From: Halorubrum amylolyticum
Lineage (GTDB): Archaea; Halobacteriota; Halobacteria; Halobacteriales; Haloferacaceae
Direction of reading: 5' to 3'
DNA length: 45,696 bases
Assembly: GCF_004114995.1 (NCBI RefSeq)
Contig: NZ_SDJP01000024.1
Span: 1 to 45,696, forward strand
The notes below the pieces were generated by a model. That model did not search any database, was not told where the DNA came from, and saw nothing but the letters and a program-made list of their open reading frames with translations. The position numbers and the translations under genes are program-made. Positions within the stretch are counted from its first letter, which is position 1. Each line of letters starts with the position of its first letter. Shown here in pieces: positions 33,643 to 41,496 of the stretch.

Positions 33643-34361
33643 CGCCTGACCACGATCGTGACCGGTCCGTCTGATCCCTCGGCGTCCGGGGCCGGATGCG
33701 TGACAACCGCGGCCGTGACGTCGGCGCTTCTCGGCGGGTCGCTCCCGACCGCCACCGAGTCCGTCGGATCGACGGCGTCCGCACGTCGGTCGGAGCCGGC
33801 GTCAGACGCCTCCCGATGACGGTGCGCGACGCGTCTCGGAACACCCGATCCGGCGGCGGTCGCCCGACGACCGCCGCCGGTCCGCGGCACCAATCGCCGC
33901 AGCGTTACTCCCCGGATCGGGACCTCGGTCGCGTTCTTCGACCGGCGCCCGCGCTCGCTCTCGGTCGCGTCCGTGTCGTCGGTGGTCTCCCCGGCGACGG
34001 GCGCCGGGTCCGCTCCCTCCGCCTTCGCGTCGATCCGCGTTCGGGGTCCCACTTCCCGCCCGATCGCCGTCCGCGCTGCCGACTCGAACGACTCGTTCGC
34101 CGCGTCGCTTCCGCCGTCTCCCTCGCCGCGGGCGACCAGCAGCGCCAGCAGCTCGGCGCGCGTCGCGTGAACCGTCCGGGTGTCGGTCGGCGCCTCGGCC
34201 GAGCCGTACGTCACTGTCACCGTCTCGGTCGCGATCCGGTCGGCGACCTCGCCGGCCGACCGTCGCTCCGCACCCGGATCGCCCCCGGCCGCCCCGAGCG
34301 CGACGACGCTCGCGGAGACGCAGAGGAGAAGCACCGTCACGTCGAGCACGGTGCTGGTCAT
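33636..34361 (-). CDS. Pilus-cluster membrane protein (DUF7284-like)
   Basis: The 241-residue protein begins with a single hydrophobic helix, TVLDVTVLLLCVSASVVALG (4-23), with almost no preceding polar residues. The rest is an acidic, probably extracellular domain: strand-like DRIATETVTVTYGSAEAPTD, a helix with ATRAELLALLVARG, a disordered Asp/Thr linker near 120-145, and a C-terminal part ending DGPVTIVVRRW. The short N-terminus before the helix is TadE-like. It resembles a haloarchaeal family I recall as DUF7284. The ATGA overlap with the previous gene and the 3'-overlap with the next indicate tight co-translation in the cluster. Possibly a minor pilin or structural subunit. Confidence 0.75.
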   Translation of the reverse strand: MTSTVLDVTVLLLCVSASVVALGAAGGDPGAERRSAGEVADRIATETVTVTYGSAEAPTDTRTVHATRAELLALLVARGEGDGGSDAANESFESAARTAIGREVGPRTRIDAKAEGADPAPVAGETTDDTDATESERGRRSKNATEVPIRGVTLRRLVPRTGGGRRATAAGSGVPRRVAHRHREASDAGSDRRADAVDPTDSVAVGSDPPRSADVTAAVVTHPAPDAEGSDGPVTIVVRRW

Positions 34362-34792
34362 CGACGCACCGCCGCTCGGAGGGTTCCACGCGCGTTCATC
34401 CCGGGGCCGACCCTGACGGTCACCGGCCGTTCAGCCACCGCGATCGAGTCGGAGCGGCGGGCGACCGTCGCCGTCGGCGCTCCGTCGCCGGACCGAACCC
34501 GCCACGTCTCGCCGTCGACCTCTATCGCAACGGTCGCGGCGAACCGGAGGTCGCCGACGCCGCGCAGTTGCTCCGGGTCGACCACGCCGCCGGTCGTCAA
34601 CGCAGGTTCGATCCGATCGAGGGTCGCCTCGGCCGTCGGTCGCTCCCGCTCGGGCGCGGCGTCGTCGAGGACGGCGACGTACAGACCGAGCGCCGCGCCG
34701 ACGGCCAACACCGCGACGAGCGCGGCCGTCGGCTCGACCGCGGCGCGCTCCTCGTCCCGAGCGCCGAACCGCTCACCCGACGAGCGTGACAT
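34358..34792 (-). CDS. Pilus-cluster prepilin-like protein (DUF7285-like)
   Basis: The 144-residue protein has a 17-residue charged leader (MSRSSGERFGARDEERA) followed by AVEPTAALVAVLAVGAALGL, a hydrophobic helix with a Glu and Pro at its start. This resembles archaeal class III signal peptides, where cleavage occurs before a Q-x-x-P or similar sequence, but Ala stands where Gly is usual. The soluble part (about 45-144) is beta-rich: ALTTGGVVDPEQLRGVGDLR, FAATVAIEVDGETWRVRSGD. The start at 34792 overlaps the upstream gene by 20 bases; an earlier in-frame ATG at 34957 would be antisense-like sequence and is rejected. Candidate minor pilin processed by the prepilin peptidase. Confidence 0.72.
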   Translation of the reverse strand: MSRSSGERFGARDEERAAVEPTAALVAVLAVGAALGLYVAVLDDAAPERERPTAEATLDRIEPALTTGGVVDPEQLRGVGDLRFAATVAIEVDGETWRVRSGDGAPTATVARRSDSIAVAERPVTVRVGPGMNARGTLRAAVRR

Positions 34793-35261
34793 GGACCCCT
34801 CCGTAGTGTACCCGCCGCACCGTGAGCCGGTCCGGTGCCGAGCGCCAGCCTCGATCGGTCGTCCGAGCCCGCTCTGCCGCGGACTCGAACGACGCGGGAT
34901 CGTCGAACGCGGAATCGGGCGGGACGCCGTCGAGCACGCGCCGGAGCCGGTCGTCACGGGACGTCCCTCGTCCGCCGCTCGGTACGGGCGTTATCCGAGG
35001 CGCATGCAGCGCCGCCCGCGCGGTTCCGCCGCCACCGTCGAGCGCGACCACCCGTTCCGTGAGCCGAATCCGATCGGCCGCGAGTCCGTGTTCCGCCGTT
35101 GCTGGGTGGTTTCCGTCCGCGACCGAGTCGATCGTGTGCGCGACGCCGGCCGCGTCCGGCGGCGGGGAGGCCGGGAGCGCCGCCGCGACGCCGGCGGTCG
35201 CAACGCTCACCGCCGCCAGACCGATCCACGCGTACGTGGCGTCGAGGTGAGTCTCGAACAC
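34773..35261 (-). CDS. Pilus-cluster membrane protein (DUF7283-like)
   Basis: The 162-residue protein starts with MFETHLDATYAWIGLAAVSV and one hydrophobic helix (about 11-32), then an extracellular-type domain. It resembles the haloarchaeal family I recall as DUF7283, with the FETHLDATYAW start reminiscent of archaellum-associated FlaG/FlaF-like proteins. Later sequence includes HTIDSVADGNHPATAEHGLA, a Gly-rich loop, and a C-terminal strand region RLTVRRVHYGGVHVTLVG. The start is GTG at 35261. A TATA-like GTTAAGT lies 24-30 bases upstream, so transcription of the last four cluster genes can start here. No cysteine. Probable structural or assembly subunit. Confidence 0.75.
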   Translation of the reverse strand: MFETHLDATYAWIGLAAVSVATAGVAAALPASPPPDAAGVAHTIDSVADGNHPATAEHGLAADRIRLTERVVALDGGGGTARAALHAPRITPVPSGGRGTSRDDRLRRVLDGVPPDSAFDDPASFESAAERARTTDRGWRSAPDRLTVRRVHYGGVHVTLVG

Positions 35262-35284
35262 GGGGGCGCTGGCCGCGGCTTCGC

Positions 35285-35291
35285 ACTTAAC
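35285..35291 (-). promoter_or_regulatory. Internal promoter in the pilus-like cluster
   Basis: GTTAAGT on the minus strand is 24-30 bases upstream of the GTG at 35261, in the 58-base gap after the membrane platform gene. It has the spacing of other leaderless promoters in this window. Confidence 0.5.
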
Positions 35292-35319
35292 GGATCGCCC
35301 GGAGCGCGCCGTCGTTCCG

Positions 35320-37107
35320 CTACAGGAGGAGCCCCGCGCCGACGAAAGATACGAGGTACGTCGCGGCCGCGGTCGGCAGCGCGATCCCGACCCGATAGGC
35401 GACGAGCGTCCGGTCGAACCCCCGCTCCAGTCCGGTCGCCAGCGCGGTGAGCAGCCCCGCGAGGATCAGGACGTACGCGCCAACGATCCGGCCGAGGACC
35501 GGCACTGAGAGCGACCCGGACCCGTCCGATCCCGGGGTCGTTCCGGCGGTGCCGGCGGTGCCGGCGCCGAGCGCGTCCGCACCGGCCGTCGCGCCGGCGC
35601 CGAGCCCCCCGGCGTCGACCGCGTCGATCCCGGTGGCGAGCGCCACCGTCGCCCCGCCGACGAGCGGCGCGAACACCGCGGCCGTGTTGGTTAGGGTCCC
35701 GATCACGGTCGCCAGCTGCCGCCGCGCGTCGGATTCGAGGCCTCGAAGCTCCTCCAGTTGGTCGGCGAGTTCGAGCAGCACGTCTCCCGCGGGACGCCCC
35801 TCGCGCGCGGCGACGGCGAGCAGCGCGACCGCTCCTCGGACCCGCGGCGACGGCACCGGAACCGCCGGGCCGCCGCGGCCGAGGAACGCCTCACGAACGC
35901 CGACGCGAAGCGTGTCGCTCCGTCGGCCGGCGCGTTCGAACAGCTCGCCGGTGGCCCCGTCCAACCGCTCGCCCGCGTTCGCGATCGCGGTCTCGACGGC
36001 GACCCCCTCGGCCACGTCGCCGCCGATCACCGTCATCGCGTCCGGGAGGCTGCGCTCGACGGCCCGGACGTTCGACAGCACCGCTCTGCGGCGTCGGACG
36101 ACGACGAACAGCCCGACGCCGACCCCGATGCCGACCCCGGCGACGCCCCCGGCCCATCCGGCGACCAGCCGCGCCGCGAGAGCGGCGGCGACGCCCCCGG
36201 CCCCCAGTCCGGCGACCGCGGCGTGGACGCCTCGCTCCGGAACGTCCGGGTGGTCCCCGCCGATACTCGGCGGCGCGAACGCGACCGGCCGACGGGAGAG
36301 CAGCCACGCCGACGCCGCGAGCAGTCCCGCCGGTAGCACGACGAGGTACAGCGCGGAGACGAGGGCCGGACCGATCGGGACGCCCGCCGCCGCGGCCGCG
36401 GGAAGGAGAGCGATCAGCGCGAGAGGGAGGAGCACGCCGAAGGCGTACAGCGCAGAGACGGGGCCGCGGACCTCGCCGACGAACGCCGCGAGCCGGTCGG
36501 TCGTCCCGGCGATCGTCGCGTCGAGCGCCCGGTCAAGGCACCGCCCCCGGCGCTCCGGCGGCGCCGACGCGGCTGTTCGGACCAGCGCGGCCGCCCGGTC
36601 GATCGCCGGGAACCACGGCTGCCACTCCCGGGCGAACGCCCGCAGTCCGCTGGTCGGCCCGTCGGCGCTTCCGCGCTCGTGTCTCGCGAGCCCGTCGGCC
36701 AGCGGCCCGTCGCCGGTCCGAGCGGCGAACCTGACTGCGCGCTCCGTGGACGGATCCAACCGCATCCGCAACACGAGCCGTCCGACGAGCCCCGGCGCCG
36801 CACCGAGCGCCCGGGTCCGTCGGAGCGAGGCGAGCCACACCGGCCCGCGATGGACGGCGTGCGTGGCACCCAAGCCGCCGATCAACCCGGAGGAGACCCC
36901 CGCGACTGGTCCCGCGACGACGGCGGCGACGACGGCGCAGACGAGGCCGGCGCCGACGCCGACCCGGTGTCCCGCCTCGATCACGCGCTCGCTCGTCGCG
37001 TCCCAGCCGAGGAACGCGACCGATCGACGGAGCTCCGCCGACCCCTCCCCGTCGTCAGTCGCGCCCCGGCCGGCCGCTTCCGATCGGCCGCCGTCCGGCC
37101 CCGTCAT
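35320..37107 (-). CDS. Type II/IV secretion platform protein (TadC/GspF/PilC-like)
   Basis: The 595-residue polytopic protein is the inner-membrane platform partner of the ATPase encoded just upstream. Hydrophobic segments are visible near 50-85 (VGVGAGLVCAVVAAVVAGPV), 215-265 (FGVLLPLALIALLPAAAAAG; LYLVVLPAGLLAASAWLL), 290-330 and 525-595 (VGAYVLILAGLLTALATGLE; TYLVSFVGAGLLL). Two cytosolic helical F domains lie at about 95-200 and 345-450; the second has GDVAEGVAVETAIANAGERL and GRPAGDVLLELADQLEELRG. The duplicated layout matches archaeal TadC-like platforms. The ATG overlaps the ATPase stop (ATGA). A Gly/Ala/Thr-rich low-complexity loop lies at about 495-525. The cargo is unknown. Confidence 0.88.
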   Translation of the reverse strand: MTGPDGGRSEAAGRGATDDGEGSAELRRSVAFLGWDATSERVIEAGHRVGVGAGLVCAVVAAVVAGPVAGVSSGLIGGLGATHAVHRGPVWLASLRRTRALGAAPGLVGRLVLRMRLDPSTERAVRFAARTGDGPLADGLARHERGSADGPTSGLRAFAREWQPWFPAIDRAAALVRTAASAPPERRGRCLDRALDATIAGTTDRLAAFVGEVRGPVSALYAFGVLLPLALIALLPAAAAAGVPIGPALVSALYLVVLPAGLLAASAWLLSRRPVAFAPPSIGGDHPDVPERGVHAAVAGLGAGGVAAALAARLVAGWAGGVAGVGIGVGVGLFVVVRRRRAVLSNVRAVERSLPDAMTVIGGDVAEGVAVETAIANAGERLDGATGELFERAGRRSDTLRVGVREAFLGRGGPAVPVPSPRVRGAVALLAVAAREGRPAGDVLLELADQLEELRGLESDARRQLATVIGTLTNTAAVFAPLVGGATVALATGIDAVDAGGLGAGATAGADALGAGTAGTAGTTPGSDGSGSLSVPVLGRIVGAYVLILAGLLTALATGLERGFDRTLVAYRVGIALPTAAATYLVSFVGAGLLL

Positions 37108-39047
37108 CGCCCCTCACCACCGCGATCGCCGGTGTCCTCCTCGTCGCCGTCGAGGTAGCGGCCCGGGGCGACCCGGCCGGTCCTCGCGGCCTCGCGGACC
37201 CGGTCCGCCCGCCGGTCGACGGCCTCGCGGACGGCCGCGTACGGCTCCCCCGGCCTCGCGAGGGATTCGACGAGTCGGCTCTCGCCTCGGTCGATACGGC
37301 CCGAGGCGGTCAGCCCGGTTTCCGTCCGCTCGAACAGGGGCTCGAACGCCGCCTCGCCGTCGTGGCCGACGATCTCGGCGACCGTCCGAACCCGGTGGTC
37401 GTCCAGCACAACGATCAGGTCGGTCGCGGCGAACGAGGCGAGCGGAACGCCGAGGTCGGTGACCACGCGCTCCCTGACCGCCGGGGGGTCCTCGCCGTGG
37501 ATGGTCCCGAGCACCGTCTCTCCCGCCGCCCCCACGCGCATCGCCTCGTACAGCGCCCGCGCCTCCTCGCCGCGGACCTCGCCGACGACGATCGCACCGC
37601 CGCCGAGCCGAAGCGCGGTCCGGACCGCCTCGCTCGGAGACGGCTCCGCGCCGTCACCCACCCGGAGCCGCTGCGCGTCGCGCCCCGCGGCAGTCAACGC
37701 CCCGCTCGGTAGCTCCGGCGTGTCCTCGATCAGCACCGACCGCGTCTCGGCCGGCAGCTCCCAGAGGAGCGACCCGAGCGCGGTCGTCTTCCCCGCCCCG
37801 CGCCCCCCGGCGATCAGGCCGGTCACCCCTCGCTCGACGGCTACCGAGAGGAGCCCCGCGGCCGCCGGCGTGACCGTTCCGGCGTCGACGAGCCGTGCGA
37901 GGGTCCACGCGTCCGGATCGCCGCGTCGGAAGGTGAACGAGAGGCCGTCGCTGGCGGGGGCCGTCGTCGCGGCGACCCGAACGCGACCGGATTCGGTCTC
38001 GATCGTCGCGTCGAGCGTGGGACTCGCGCGGGAGAACCCCCGTCCGCTCGTCCGCCGGAGTCGGGACGCCAGCGTCGCCGCGCCCTCCGGCGGCAGCCTG
38101 ACGTTGGTGCGGCAGCGCTCGCCGTCGACGACGACCCGGAGCGGGTTCTCGGTGACGGGCGCGGACAGCGTCGCGTCGCTCACGCGGTCGTCGGCGAACA
38201 CGTGCTCGAGCGCGCCGTAGCCGCGGGTGTGTCGGCGGAGCACGTCGACGAGCGTCGAGACGGGGTCGCCGGCCGTCGCGACCGATCGCACCGCCCGTCC
38301 CGGCGCCCGCTCGCCGCCGGTCGGGTCGTCGAGCAGCCGGTCCTTGGCGACGGCGAGCCGCGCGACCGCCTCGTCGTCGAGCCGCGACGAGGGCGGCGTG
38401 AGGTGGTACGTGCGGAGCGCCCCCTCCCCGTCGTACAGCCGCACGGTCGCGCCCGTGTCGACCTCCCACCGGTCGACGAGCGTCGCTTCCGGCGGCGGTG
38501 CGGATGCGACGCGCGTGGCCGCGATCGTCGGTCCGGCGTGCGCCCGCAGCGCGTCGGCCGGTCCCGCTGCGCCCGCGACGGTCTCGGCCAGCCCGGTCTC
38601 CGCGGCGATCCGCTTCGGCGGCCCCTCGCGGCCCCCCGCCTCTCGGGCCGCCGCGACCGGCTCTCGGGTCACGCGCTCCGCGAGCCGCGTCTCGTGGAAT
38701 CCGATCCGCTCGCGGAACCGGCCGGCGGCGATCAGACACGCCGCGGCCCGCCCAGCGTAGGTCCGCTCCCGCCCCGCGTGGCGCGTCCGGATCACGTCGG
38801 CGTCGCGTTCTGTCAGGGCCTCGACGACCGTCGCGAGGCAGTCGGGGCTCGCGGCGAGGTCGCCGCGCCCGGGACAGCCGTCGGCGTCGACCGCGAGGAC
38901 CACGCGGTCGTCGACGCCGGTTCCGACGGGCTCTCTGAACGACGGGTCACACCGGCAGCCGTCCCCGTCGTCGCCGAGCCACGGGAGCGAGGACAGCGGT
39001 GCGTCGCCGCCCTCGAGTCGCGACAGCCAGGGGCGATCGAATCGCAT
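37104..39047 (-). CDS. Type II/IV secretion system ATPase (TadA/PilB/VirB11-like)
   Basis: The 647-residue ATPase drives assembly of a pilus-like or secretion structure. Walker A is GGRGAGKTTALGSLLWEL (about residue 412), the Asp box lies in SVLIEDTPELP, Walker B is GGGAIVVGEVRGEEARALYE (about 485) and the His box is GTIHGEDPPAVRERV (about 517). A long N-terminal half precedes the catalytic core. It holds four cysteines, C31, C33, C58 and C70 (DGCRCDPSF; GCPGRGDLAASPDC), which could bind a metal. The typical ATPase N2 domain is recognisable near 285-390 (VSDATLSAPVTENPLRVVVD). A TATA box at 39071-39078 supports the ATG at 39047. Its partner platform gene overlaps its stop. Confidence 0.92.
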   Translation of the reverse strand: MRFDRPWLSRLEGGDAPLSSLPWLGDDGDGCRCDPSFREPVGTGVDDRVVLAVDADGCPGRGDLAASPDCLATVVEALTERDADVIRTRHAGRERTYAGRAAACLIAAGRFRERIGFHETRLAERVTREPVAAAREAGGREGPPKRIAAETGLAETVAGAAGPADALRAHAGPTIAATRVASAPPPEATLVDRWEVDTGATVRLYDGEGALRTYHLTPPSSRLDDEAVARLAVAKDRLLDDPTGGERAPGRAVRSVATAGDPVSTLVDVLRRHTRGYGALEHVFADDRVSDATLSAPVTENPLRVVVDGERCRTNVRLPPEGAATLASRLRRTSGRGFSRASPTLDATIETESGRVRVAATTAPASDGLSFTFRRGDPDAWTLARLVDAGTVTPAAAGLLSVAVERGVTGLIAGGRGAGKTTALGSLLWELPAETRSVLIEDTPELPSGALTAAGRDAQRLRVGDGAEPSPSEAVRTALRLGGGAIVVGEVRGEEARALYEAMRVGAAGETVLGTIHGEDPPAVRERVVTDLGVPLASFAATDLIVVLDDHRVRTVAEIVGHDGEAAFEPLFERTETGLTASGRIDRGESRLVESLARPGEPYAAVREAVDRRADRVREAARTGRVAPGRYLDGDEEDTGDRGGEGR

Positions 39048-39070
39048 GGCGGCCGTGGCCGCGGCATCCC

Positions 39071-39078
39071 GTATAAGC
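39071..39078 (-). promoter_or_regulatory. Promoter of the secretion ATPase gene
   Basis: On the minus strand GCTTATAC (39071-39078) is a TATA-like element 24-31 bases upstream of the ATG at 39047, immediately after the stop of the preceding gene. It gives the ATPase-platform pair a possible start independent of the two upstream genes. Confidence 0.55.
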
Positions 39079-39080
39079 GC

Positions 39081-39551
39081 TCACCCGAGTCGAGAGATCC
39101 GGACCGTCGGGCCGCCGTCGTCCACGAACCGGAACTCCAAGCGGCTCTCGCCCGCGGTCCGGAGCGCGATCGGTCCGTCGACGACCGCGACGGCGGCCGT
39201 CACCGCGTCGGGCACGACGGGAACGGTCCGCTCGCGGCCGCCGTCGATCCGGTACCGGAGCGCGGCGCCGGAGCCGACTCCCGATCGCGTCGATCCGACG
39301 AGCACAAGGCGGTCGATCGGCGCCGCGGAGAGCCCCGTCGGGGCGCGGACGGTCACCGTCGTTCGCGCGGCGAGCGCGGGATCGCCGACGCTCGTCGACC
39401 CGGCAACGAGCCGGCCGACCGCGCGCTCGACGCGGTCGGACTCGGCGTCGAGCCGGTCGACGGTCGTGGCGGTCCGGGCGTCCTCAAGCGCCGGCATCGC
39501 CGCCCCGAGGAGCGCGACCGCGACAAGGACCGTGAGTACGACGCGGATCAC
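39081..39551 (-). CDS. Pilus-cluster single-TM protein (DUF7311-like)
   Basis: The 156-residue protein starts MIRVVLTVLVAVALLGAAMP, a hydrophobic N-terminal helix directly after a single Arg, which can serve as an anchor or signal sequence. A helix follows (VDRLDAESDRVERAVGRLV), then a beta-rich domain (ARTTVTVRAPTG; RYRIDGGRERTVPVVPDAVT; SRLEFRFVDDGGPTVRISRL). This layout, helix then beta domain, is pilin-like. I recall it as DUF7311. The start is GTG at 39551, 24 bases after the stop of the coiled-coil gene, so the two are co-transcribed. Function unknown. Confidence 0.75.
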   Translation of the reverse strand: MIRVVLTVLVAVALLGAAMPALEDARTATTVDRLDAESDRVERAVGRLVAGSTSVGDPALAARTTVTVRAPTGLSAAPIDRLVLVGSTRSGVGSGAALRYRIDGGRERTVPVVPDAVTAAVAVVDGPIALRTAGESRLEFRFVDDGGPTVRISRLG

Positions 39552-39575
39552 GCGCGTCCGCCGGCGCGCGACCGG

Positions 39576-40256
39576 TTACAGCCCGTCACGGAGCCGGTTC
39601 AGCGTGTCGTCGTACCACGACTCCCCCTCCCCCTCCCCATCGGCCTCCGCGCGGTCGATCGGCCCCTCGGCCGCGGCCCCGCCGTCGCTCTCGCGACGGT
39701 GGCTCGGGGGAACGGCCGCGTCGAGAGCGGCCCCGCTCGGTGCGCCGTCGGGGCGGTCGATCGCATCGCCGTCGGAGCGGTCGATCGCATCGCCGTCGGG
39801 CGTTCCGGCGTCGGCTGCTTTCGCGGCCGCGCCGCCGGTCGCCCTAGCCAGCGCGAGGTCGGCGCGGCGCTCGACCTCGCGGTTGACCGATCGGACCGAT
39901 CCCACGTATCCTCTGATCGCTTGCGTCGCGGCCTCCAGCTCCTCGACGCGCGCTTCGAGGTCGTCGAGCCTCGCACCGAGCGCCTCGCGCTCGGCGCTCG
40001 CGCCCGCCCCGTCGGCGAGGTCGGCGACCGCCTCGTCGGTGCCGGTCACCGCGCGTTCGACCGCCCGGAGCCGTTCCCCGAACCGGCCGCGGCCCGGGCC
40101 GGCGTCGCCGTCCCGGCCCCCGCCGTCGGTCGGACCGGGCGCCGTCCGTCCCGCCTCCGTACCGCTCGTCTCCGCCGTGCCGGCCCTCCCGCGGTCGGGA
40201 CCGCCCGCTCGCTCGGAGCCGCGTGCGCGTTCGGGGTCGCGAGTGTGATCGGTCAC
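39576..40256 (-). CDS. Coiled-coil protein heading the pilus-like cluster (DUF7310-like)
   Basis: The 226-residue hydrophilic protein has a disordered N-terminus rich in Gly, Arg, Thr and Asp (1-58). A coiled coil follows at about 58-130: FGERLRAVERAVTGTDEAVA, LGARLDDLEARVEELEAATQ. The C-terminus is again disordered, with a two-copy repeat DGDAIDR, and ends ESWYDDTLNRLRDGL. No membrane segment is present. I recall the family as DUF7310. The start is GTG at 40256, with a TATA box 25-32 bases upstream, so it is the first gene of the cluster. It could be a cytosolic scaffold or regulator of the ATPase. Confidence 0.72.
   Translation of the reverse strand: MTDHTRDPERARGSERAGGPDRGRAGTAETSGTEAGRTAPGPTDGGGRDGDAGPGRGRFGERLRAVERAVTGTDEAVADLADGAGASAEREALGARLDDLEARVEELEAATQAIRGYVGSVRSVNREVERRADLALARATGGAAAKAADAGTPDGDAIDRSDGDAIDRPDGAPSGAALDAAVPPSHRRESDGGAAAEGPIDRAEADGEGEGESWYDDTLNRLRDGL
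39753..39800. repeat. 24-bp in-frame tandem duplication
   Basis: GCGGTCGATCGCATCGCCGT and four further bases are present twice at 24-base spacing inside the coiled-coil protein gene. It keeps the frame and gives the DGDAIDR duplication in the disordered tail. Confidence 0.8.
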
Positions 40257-40280
40257 GCGGGCGACTGGCCGCGGCTCCCT

Positions 40281-40308
40281 ACTTAAACGCCGGGGGAAAA
40301 GGTATTAC
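40281..40308. promoter_or_regulatory. Divergent promoters of the pilus-like cluster and cetZ
   Basis: On the minus strand GTTTAAGT (40281-40288) lies 25-32 bases before the GTG at 40256. On the plus strand TATTAC (40303-40308) lies 24-29 bases before the cetZ ATG at 40332. The two TATA boxes are only about 14 bases apart, so the promoters may compete. Confidence 0.6.
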
Positions 40309-40331
40309 GACCGGATCGGGTAGTACGGATC

Positions 40332-41411
40332 ATGAAGGCGGTCCTCCTCGGCGTCGGACAGGCGGGCGGGAAGCTCACGACCGCGCTCGCCGAGTTCGAC
40401 GTCGACGCCGGATACGGTGCGGTGCTCGACGCGCTCGCGGTGAACACCGCGTCGGCGGACTTAGAGCCCCTCCCGCTCGACACGGTCCTCGTCGGTCAGT
40501 CCTGGGTGAACGGACACGGCGTCGGCGGCGACAACGAACTCGGCGCCGAGGTGATGGAGGAGGACGCAGTCGAGGTGCTCGACGCGCTCGCGCCGAAGGT
40601 GAACGCCGACGCCGAGGCGCTGCTCGTGGTCGCGGGGCTCGGCGGCGGCACCGGCTCCGGCGGCGCGCCGATACTCGTCCGCGAGCTGAGCCGCGTGTAC
40701 GACGTGCCGGTGTACGCGGTCGGGATCCTCCCCGGCCGCGACGAGGGAGCGATGTATCAGGTGAACGCCGGGCGCTCGCTGAAGACGCTCGTCCGCGAGG
40801 CGGACGCGACGATCCTGCTCGACAACGACGCGTGGCGCTCCTCGGGGGAGTCGGTCGAGGGCGGCTACGCGGCGATCAACGCCTCGATGGCCAAGCGGGT
40901 CGGGCTCCTGCTCGCGGCCGGCGAGTCGGTCGAGGGCGTCGCGGAGTCGGTCGTCGACACGAGCGAGGTGATCAACACGCTACGCGCCGGCGGTATGGCC
41001 GCGGTCGGCTTCGCGTCGGCGCCCGCCGCAGAAGACCCCGAGGAGAACGTCACGACCGTGATGAGCACGGTCCGGAGCGCGGTGATGACGGGGATGTCGC
41101 TCCCGAGCGCGACCGAGGCGGACGCCGCCCTCGTCGCCATCGCGGGCGACCCCGACCGGATCTCCCGGAAGGGCGCGGAGAAGGCGCGCAAGTGGCTCCA
41201 AGAGGAGACCGGGTCGATGCAGGTGCGCGGGGGCGACTTCCCGCTGGACTCCGACCGGGTGGCCGCCTTGGTCCTCCTCGGCGGCGTCGAGCGCTCGCGC
41301 CGCGTCGAGGAGTTCCTCGAACGCGCGCGGCAGGCGGTTCGTGACGAGCCGGAGGAACAGCCCGACCCGGCCGACGCGTTCCGGAACGACGAGCTCGACG
41401 ACCTGCTCTGA
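40332..41411 (+). CDS. cetZ: Tubulin/FtsZ-superfamily GTPase of the CetZ family
   Basis: The 359-residue protein has the N-terminal Rossmann start [20 protein letters not shown], the tubulin signature [11 protein letters not shown] (about 104-114) for GTP phosphates and the T7-loop region [15 protein letters not shown], where acidic residues for catalysis remain but the usual Asn is Val. The C-terminal activation domain follows and ends in an acidic tail, NDELDDLL, which could bind partners. CetZ proteins control haloarchaeal cell shape and motility; which CetZ group this is cannot be told by eye. It does not look like FtsZ1 or FtsZ2. It has its own TATA box, 24-29 bases before the ATG, and is divergent from the pilus-like cluster. 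Confidence 0.88.
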   Translation: MKAVLLGVGQAGGKLTTALAEFDVDAGYGAVLDALAVNTASADLEPLPLDTVLVGQSWVNGHGVGGDNELGAEVMEEDAVEVLDALAPKVNADAEALLVVAGLGGGTGSGGAPILVRELSRVYDVPVYAVGILPGRDEGAMYQVNAGRSLKTLVREADATILLDNDAWRSSGESVEGGYAAINASMAKRVGLLLAAGESVEGVAESVVDTSEVINTLRAGGMAAVGFASAPAAEDPEENVTTVMSTVRSAVMTGMSLPSATEADAALVAIAGDPDRISRKGAEKARKWLQEETGSMQVRGGDFPLDSDRVAALVLLGGVERSRRVEEFLERARQAVRDEPEEQPDPADAFRNDELDDLL

Positions 41412-41462
41412 GCCCCGTTCGCGCGGACGGGTGGTGTCGCCCGCTCGCGAGACAGGTTCCGC

Positions 41463-41471
41463 ACCTTTTTG
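41463..41471 (+). promoter_or_regulatory. Promoter of the GGGP synthase gene
   Basis: CCTTTTTGG at 41463-41471 is a TATA-like element 26-34 bases before the ATG at 41497, in the 85-base gap after cetZ. Confidence 0.5.
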
Positions 41472-41496
41472 GTTCCGCCCGGTGGAGTCGCTTCCG

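Noticed and set aside
38202..40286. A 694-codon plus-strand open frame opposite the secretion ATPase
   Set aside because: It is antisense to three genes with clear motifs or cluster context; the translation is Arg/Pro-rich and not acidic as real proteins here are.
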